Source of the DNA: Zygnema cylindricum
Lineage: Eukaryota > Streptophyta > Zygnematophyceae > Zygnematales > Zygnemataceae
DNA: 33,349 bases
Reading direction: 5' to 3'
Assembly: GCA_037447655.1 (NCBI GenBank)
Contig: JBBHKE010001591.1
Span: 1 to 33,349 of the forward strand
A program made the position numbers and the translations under genes. Shown here piece by piece: positions 27,743-33,349 of the stretch (the first letter of the stretch is position 1; each line of letters opens with the position of its first letter). The notes under the pieces were generated by a model, which searched no databases, had not been told where the DNA came from, and saw only the letters and a list, made by a program, of their open reading frames with translations.

Positions 27743-30700
27743 ATGGCTAGTCCTCCACCTCATCGATATGATGGTCGGTCTCCGCTTCCTCTGGGAATGG
27801 ATGCAAGCAGAGCTCCATCAGTTTGGGTGAGAAAAAAGAGAAACCAAAATATGTAGTGTGTATATTTTTTGACCATAATGTACACTGTAACATATTGAAT
27901 CTGAATTTAAAATTTGACTTTTTGAATTTGAAATTGACATTCACTTTGAAATCGAAATTCAATTTGACTTCGCTGGTCCCTCCCCTCTCCCCAGATCCTC
28001 TCCTCTCTCTCCGGCAACTGATCCCTCTCTCCTGCCCGAGGGTCGCTTGAAATCTTATCTGTAGACAGTCGTTAGGGCAAGCATTAACATTATCAGTAAT
28101 ATGGAACACACCAATTTAAGGTGCCAATTTTTTGAAGTTTCCATGCTAAATATTATGGGTCCCAGTAATTAATCGCTTTATCATTATTCACATATATTGA
28201 TTAGGTCATACTTTTTCCTACAATTTTGCCAGTCCATCTACCTTTCCCTATGAAGAAAAAGGCAATGCAAGAAGAACATTCTCCGATGCCCTATCCCAAC
28301 AAATGTTTGCCACTCCGTTTCTTGTTTTCATCGCACGTATAGATTTTGTTGTCGTTTGTTATGCTTGATTTTTTAAGTTTACCATGTTCACAAAAGTCAT
28401 CTTAGTTTCATTCGAAAATTGATGGAATTAACCCTAGAAAGGCAAACTAGAAAAAAAAACGGTGGGAACCTCGATTAGAATATATATATATATATTTTTT
28501 TTTGTCCCATTCAAAAGTTTTGTTTAATGCAACATGTCCGACCTGTAAACTTTTGAATGTGAAAATTTATCTACAACTTGAATGAAATTAGGCTGTTTTT
28601 TTCACAAGGGAAATTTTTTAGACGTAATTTTTTATGTTGAAACGTGTAAAGCTCAGCCTGTGTTGTTAGGATAGAACGAATCTTGCAGAGCTCTACTTAA
28701 GCTCCTAAAAAACCCTTATTAGCCCTGATAAACCCGAAAGCTTATGGCCAATAAAGGTAAACTTGAAATTGAAATAGCTCAATTGATTTAAAAAAAAATC
28801 AGGTCGGTTTTCGACGCCGGTTTAAAAAAATGAAATTGTGGGTTGAAATTTGTTTACCTTTTGTAATGTTAACTTAAGCAAACTACAAGTGTTTACAATC
28901 TTTTTTCGACTTCATGTTGGTTTCTATTTGTTGTTATACAATGTTTTTTCCACCTCATCTTGGTTTTATTTTCTTTCTTATATAATGGCACCTTGTCTTG
29001 GTTCTCAATTTCTTTTATATACAATGCCTTTTCCACCTCATCTTGGTTTTTATTTTCTTTCTTATACAATGGTTTTTCCATTTCATCTTGGTTTTCATTT
29101 TCTTTTAGGTTCAATGGTTCTTTCACCTCATCTGGGTTTCTATTCTTTGTTGTCGCGATGTTTTTTCCATCTCATCTTGAGTTTAATTTTCTTTTTTATA
29201 TGCTGTCTTTCCACCTCATCTTGGTTTTGATTCTCCTTACACAATGTTTTTTGCACCCCATCTTGGTTTTAATTTTTTTCTTTCTTGTGTGTAGAAGGGC
29301 AAGCACAGTATATGGCCTCATAATACTCGTGGGGGTTGGAGTTACTGTATGATGATTCCATCATGGACAACATTTCTTCCTCCTAAGGGAGGAAACAACA
29401 CTGATGTCACACCTACAGTGGTCAGTTTTCTAATTTATTGTCACATTATTAATCTCAGTTTGTGTTTGGTACAGTCGTTGCTTGCCATTTCACTCTGAAC
29501 CGGTTCTCTCACTCACTCTCCCTCTCTCTCTCTCTCTTTCTTTCACTCTCTCTCTCTCTCTCTCTCGCTCTCTCTCTCTTTCTCTCTCTCATGTGAACTT
29601 CTAAGGGAATTCGATCCTGAATGTGGTCTAACCAACACTGGTTTTGACTCGGTACTCAACATATTAGTACTGATGCCACACTTATACTGGTTGATTACTT
29701 AAGCCTTTGAATACCGTATCAACTTGTTGAAGGTTTGAATAATGTGTTTCTGCAGTTTTATCGTGTAAATGTGGGAATTCGATCACCTCAGGGTATAAGC
29801 AGTCTCCACCATTGTCTTCGAAGATTCAGCGATTTTATGAAACTTCATGCTGCGGTAAGACCTATTACTATTATTATTATTACTAATTTTTATCGTAATA
29901 AGTTGGATTCAAAAGGACCGAATGGCTTGAACCACACCTTTCGAGCCGTGGACAATGGTTAATCTGAATCTGAATGGGTGGAAGTGATATGAAGATAATG
30001 TTTTTTTTTTACACTCTTAGTTCATCCACACTAGTTACACTGACTGGTGGGCTTTTTAAACACTTGCCATTTGTCTTGTTTGACAAAGCTTCCATCCCTT
30101 TTGTTAGGTTATTCTTTGTCTGGTTTCTTTGGGACTAAAGAAAGTAGATTTCGTCAGACGTGACAGATTGTATGCATAGTTCAACTTTGGCATTGTATAT
30201 GATTCAACATTGATATTACACTGCCCATTTGTTATTAGTTTTAAACATTTTTCAGGCAGTACAAGCACTTTTTCTTATTACACATTTGCCCGATTTTAAT
30301 TGTGACTATCATGATAGGAAAGTACGATCCTTTCAATTGATTTGCCTAAAAAAAATCAAACGGTTGAACATAAAATTGAACTCCTTAACTGCCTGAAACA
30401 TGTTTTAGCGATGGCAGTGTAACAATTGATTTAATACAAACAAAAAGTTTGTCTTCATGTATTCACACAACTCCATGTTCACATCCTTAACCTTATAAAA
30501 TACATTTACAATCTTCCCAAACTCTTTGTTGTCCAACAACCAATATCGCATCTACATCACATGCACACTATATAATGTATAACATTAAAAAATTCATATA
30601 CAATATACAATCACACGCATATCTATGTATACAACAAAAAAACATGTTTACGTACACCATACACTCATTTTTACATGTATACATTTGATTTCCACTTTAA

Positions 30701-31530
30701 AGCGGGGGGGAGGCAGAAGTACTCATTGAATCGCCAAAAAATGTTCAAAAATTTCGGTATTGAGTCTAAATTATCGAGGAATTTCATATTTTCTTTTAGT
30801 TATTTATTTGTTACTTGATTTCCATGCAGTTGAAGCGCCTTTTTCCAAGAAAACGGCTTCCAAACGCACCTCCCAAAAATGCTTTACAGCGCATTAATTC
30901 CGATAAAAATGCAATTGAGGAGGTATATAAATATATATATACACTGATCGTGAGATCTTTGTGATTGTATTTTTCCAGATGTCAGTTCTTTTACCAGGAG
31001 TGTCTCACTTGTACGAGAGTGGTGGGTTCAAACGTTTTTAGAGTTTAACCGTTTTTACATCTGGTTTATCTCCCACAGTCCATTGGGTGTTTGAATATCT
31101 TCTCCCCTTACTGAATCCACTACCTTTTTTATTTTTTTTATCACTATTTCAGTGACTAAACCCTTTCAGAATTACACTAGTCAACCTGTCACACATTGGG
31201 TTTTCTGAATGATTTTTTTTTTTGAAAGTTTTCTGTTTAACTAAAGTTTGTACCAGAAATTAATCAGTTTTTTGAATGTTTCATGTATTCTTCCAGAGAC
31301 ATTTCCATAAAATATAATTTTTTGTTAGATACAGTAATTATAATTCTTATAAAATATGATCTTCTGTAAAATATAATTTTGAAAGAATGAATATTTATTT
31401 GTATATTTTTATGAATAACAGAGAAAACAACTTTTAGAAGAGTGGATGGCGAGTCTTTTGGATGACATTGAGGTGTCACGGAGCGCCCCTATGGCTGTCT
31501 TTCTTGAGCTTGAAAAAGCTGCGAGGGAAG
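27743..31530 (+). CDS. EREX-like PX-domain protein, N-terminal five exons only
   Basis: Exons: 27743-27826, 29295-29420, 29756-29854, 30830-30922, 31422-31530. They give 170 codons and end in phase 1 at the donor GTAAGG. The N-terminus MASPPPHRYDG...SPLPLGMD, then KHSIWPHN, GGWSYCMMIPSW, FYRVNVGIRSPQGI, LRRFSDFMKLH, a basic and proline-rich KRLFPRKRLPNAPPK, and LLEEWMASLLDDIEVSRS match plant ENDOSOMAL RAB EFFECTOR WITH PX DOMAIN (EREX) proteins. Those bind endosomal phosphoinositides and RAB5 in vacuolar trafficking. The PX domain spans about residues 47-165, with the RRFSDF lipid-site motif at 92-97. The long coiled-coil C-terminal half expected for EREX was not found before the window edge, so the gene either continues through a long intron or is truncated. 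Reading on without splicing stops after four codons. Confidence 0.85.
27985..28040 (+). repeat. Pyrimidine-rich tract in EREX-like intron 1
   Basis: CCTCCCCTCTCC and CTCTCTCTCC stretches are interrupted by GCAACTGATC. It is preceded by TTGAATTTGAAATT-type repeats (27890-27970). Confidence 0.5.
28905..29294 (+). repeat. ~45-bp degenerate tandem repeat ending at EREX-like exon 2 acceptor
   Basis: About nine units are built around CCACCTCATCTTGGTTTTA followed by TTTTCTTTCTTATACAATG. The last unit (CACCCCATCTTGGTTTTAAT...) runs straight into TTTCTTTCTTGTGTGTAG, the acceptor at 29294, so the repeat itself seems to supply the pyrimidine tract. Confidence 0.9.
29500..29592 (+). repeat. (CT)n microsatellite in EREX-like intron 2
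   Basis: TCTCTCTCTCT runs interrupted by TTTC and GC occupy about 90 bases of the intron 29421-29755. Confidence 0.9.
30217..30421. mobile_element. 205-bp MITE in EREX-like intron 3
   Basis: The left end TACACTGCCCAT...TTATTAGTTTTAAACA, then TTTTTCAGGCAGT, pairs with the right end ACTGCCTGAAACATGTTTTAGCGATGGCAGTGTA. Flanking TA is present on both sides (GATATTA at left, GTGTAACA at right). It carries the variant terminus CACTGCC. No coding frame. Confidence 0.75.
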
Positions 31531-31622
31531 GTAAGGGATAGGGAGAGAAGGAGAGAGGGAGAGAGGGAGAGGGAGAGAGGGAGAGGGAGAGAGGGAGAGG
31601 GGGAGGGAGGGATAGAGGAGAG
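31531..31622 (+). repeat. Polypurine (GAGAGGGA)n tract directly after exon 5 donor
   Basis: The donor GTAAGG of EREX-like exon 5 leads directly into GGGAGAGAAGGAGAGAGGG repeats for about 85 bases, the same arrangement as in kinase intron 1. Confidence 0.85.
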
Positions 31623-32469
31623 AGTGACAAGCATACTACGAGCACTAAAACATGTATTTAAAAAATAAAGAAAACAATTTAATGTTTAATTACCAATAAT
31701 GTCAATTTTAAATTTCAATATTGAAAATTATCATCGGAAAAAATATAACATGCAAAAACGGCAAAAAAAAAAAAAAAAACACAAAAAAAATCACCATCAT
31801 CCTTAAAGCTTTTTCACACAAAAAAATGTTTACATTCATAACTGGAAAGCTTTAATGTCATTTATTTTTTTTTCCAATATTTAACCGAAATTTCATCCTC
31901 GCTTTCTTCCTCGATTTTTTCAGATCTTTCCGATTTTTCCGATCTCTTCCACATTTTTGTTTTTGTTTTTTTTTTTTTCCGTTTTTAATCATCTCTACAA
32001 AACTAGAAAAATTCTAAAATTTACAATTTTGTAAAAATTTACTTCTCATATAATTTCTCTGAAACAAAATATCTACAACAATTTCTTCTTCCGCTATATA
32101 CTTAAAAACATTTCCATTTATTTTTCGTGCCCGTTAATTCCCTCTATTTTCTTTCACTCTCCGTCTTAAACCCCAATTAAAACTTTCAAAAAGAACCCCT
32201 CTAAAACCTCGCTAAAGCCCCATTAAGACCCCATTAAAACCTCGCTAAAACTCCTCTAAGACCTCATTAAAACCCCATTTTAAGACCGTAAAGCTTTTCC
32301 TTAGAGGTCGTTAACGAAACTCCTAAAAAATCCCAGAAAACCCTAAAAAAACCCCAAAAAGCCCTCCAAAAACCCTACAAAAATCCCAGAAAATTCTGAA
32401 AAAAAAACGCAAAAACAACCCGTAAAAAAGTCCCTAAAAATTCCCCATAATTTTTTTTTAAAACCGCCT
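31623..32469. other. AT-rich non-coding stretch
   Basis: Contains poly-A/poly-T runs, a degenerate tandem region at 32160-32290 (CCCCATTAAAACCTCGCTAA-like units of about 22 bp) and A-rich CCCTAAAAAA/CCCAAAAAG sequence at 32330-32400 that only loosely resembles plant telomere repeats. No coding exon of the EREX-like gene was recognised here. Confidence 0.5.
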
Positions 32470-32683
32470 CTAAAATAAACCCGATTTAGGCGCCTTTCCT
32501 TCCCCGCATAAAAGAAGATATTTTTTTACGACATCGTATACATTTGTCACACCTTTATAGGAAACCAAAGTTTTTGGGAGAGCCTCCAACGATTCGACGA
32601 ATTTTTTTGCGATTTCGGGACGATCCTCGAAAATACGGAACGGTTTCACATGTGTCCGTATCGTAAAAAGAATTGCGTTGGTT
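32470..32683 (-). CDS. Probable last exon of an unidentified gene running off the right edge
   Basis: In minus orientation a strong acceptor (T-rich tract, then CCGATCCAG) at 32684 precedes 71 codons ending in TAG. The sequence looks like true protein: ILFTIRTHVKPF, FEDRPEIAKKFVESLE, LVSYKGVTNVYDVVKKYLLL, then a basic C-terminus ending KSGLF. I do not recognise the family. It has no membrane segment and looks like a soluble alpha/beta or helical C-terminus. The longer open frame upstream (to 32991) is only translated polypyrimidine. It opposes the EREX-like gene and could be convergent to it or lie in its next intron. Confidence 0.5.
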
Positions 32684-32839
32684 CTGGATCGGAAAAAAAC
32701 AAAAAAGAAAAAAAGAGAAACGGAAACCGAAAACAAAAACATGAAAGAAAATAAAAAGATGAAAGATGAAAAGATAAAAGGAGAAAGTTGAAAGGTGAAA
32801 GATGGAAAGGTAAAAAGGTGAAAGAAGAGAGAAAAAAAA

Positions 32840-33235
32840 AAAACCACACTAAATTCAGTTCGGAAAGCCGTTTCTGATTCTATACCGATTTCGGTTTCAA
32901 TTTCGGTTTCGGTTTCGGTTTCGGTTTTGGGTCTCGTCGCAGGTGTTTTTTTGGAGAAACATAAGCAAATCGGCACTAAAGTTGTTTTCAATTTGAGTCA
33001 GAATTTCATTTCAATTTCGGTATCATCGTGTTTTTTGCGATAATACATCCACACTAAATTCGATTTCAATTCGATTTCAATTTTTTGAGAGAGAAAGAAA
33101 AAACAAATCCACAATAAATTTGGTTACAATCTGAGTTCCATTTCGGTTTCGATTTTGGTTTCAATTTTGGATTAATCGTGTTTTTTGGGAGAAATACATC
33201 CCCACTAAATTTGGTTTTCATTCGGATCCGATTTG
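32840..33235. repeat. TTTCGG hexamers and diverged repeats with CCACACTAAATT
   Basis: TTTCGG hexamers at about 32890-32926 are followed by a loose tandem array. CCACACTAAATT-like starts occur near 32845, 33049, 33109 and 33200, and ATCGTGTTTTTTG(G/C)GA linkers near 33025 and 33176. This would be upstream intron DNA of the unidentified minus-strand gene. Confidence 0.65.
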
Positions 33236-33269
33236 GTTGCCTTCACTTAGAAAATATCTCTGCATGAGA

Positions 33270-33349
33270 GGAAGAGAGAGAGGTAGAGCCGGGGGGGGAA
33301 GGGGAGAGAGAACGAGAGAGGGAGGGGACGAGAGAGAGGGAGGAACGGG
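33270..33349. repeat. Polypurine tract at the right edge
   Basis: GAGAGAGAGG/GGGGAGAGA-type sequence runs to the window end. It is polypyrimidine in the sense of the minus-strand exon at 32470-32683. Confidence 0.8.

Noticed and set aside
28893-29352. Phe/Ser-rich and Lys/Glu-rich frames on both strands
   Set aside because: Translations of the 45-bp tandem repeat in EREX-like intron 1; only 29295-29420 is coding, in a different frame.
32330-32400. Telomere-like CCCTAAA repeats
   Set aside because: Units are irregular (CCCTAAAAAA, CCCAAAAAG, CCCTACAAA). This is A-rich low complexity, not an interstitial telomeric array.
32684-32991. N-terminal extension of the minus-strand frame (FFFSLFFHLF-type)
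   Set aside because: It is translated polypyrimidine and TTTCGG repeat ahead of a clear acceptor. Treated as intron.

Overview
The window is nuclear DNA of a land plant. It carries four intron-rich protein genes of plant-typical families, canonical GT-AG introns (plus one GC-AG), AT-rich non-coding DNA, many (CT)n-type tracts and several miniature inverted-repeat transposable elements (MITEs). Nothing prokaryotic, organellar or viral was seen. The species cannot be named from sequence reading alone. The gene set (RLCK-type kinase, cytosolic UDP-xylose synthase, five-bladed propeller protein, EREX-type PX protein) is common to all embryophytes, and my guess of a non-flowering lineage is weak.

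Layout. 1-4.9 kb: gene-poor DNA with the right end of a MITE at the window edge, a hAT-like MITE with a perfect 8-bp target duplication (2356-2677), and one doubtful coding fragment. 4991-10514 (+): a membrane-anchored receptor-like kinase in nine exons. 10.5-12.5 kb: tail-to-tail intergenic DNA with simple tandem repeats. 12473-19716 (-): a complete 13-exon UDP-glucuronate decarboxylase (UDP-xylose synthase). 19.7-23.9 kb: intergenic DNA with a 586-bp MITE-family element and palindromic AT repeats. 23907-26152 (-): a five-bladed beta-propeller (GH43-like) protein, with its 5' start unresolved. 26.2-27.7 kb: head-to-head intergenic DNA with another MITE. 27743-31530 (+): the first five exons of an EREX-like PX-domain protein, with the rest not found. 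32470-32683 (-): a probable last exon of an unrecognised gene that runs off the right edge.

The genes do not form an operon or an obvious pathway. UXS makes UDP-xylose for cell-wall polymers and the propeller protein has a carbohydrate-active fold, but their adjacency is probably chance. The most distinctive content is non-coding. First, a TA-flanked MITE family has TIR consensus near CACCGCCAATCGCTATTAG and about ten complete or partial copies, most of them inside introns. Second, the introns show a strong architectural pattern: tandem repeats and purine/pyrimidine tracts abut the splice sites, with purine-rich tracts just after donors and pyrimidine-rich tracts before acceptors on the sense strand of each gene. 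In two UXS introns the tandem array appears to have copied the 5' splice site itself.

Exon borders were derived by hand from reading frame, splice dinucleotides and family knowledge. Reading phase is consistent at every junction given. No database search was run.
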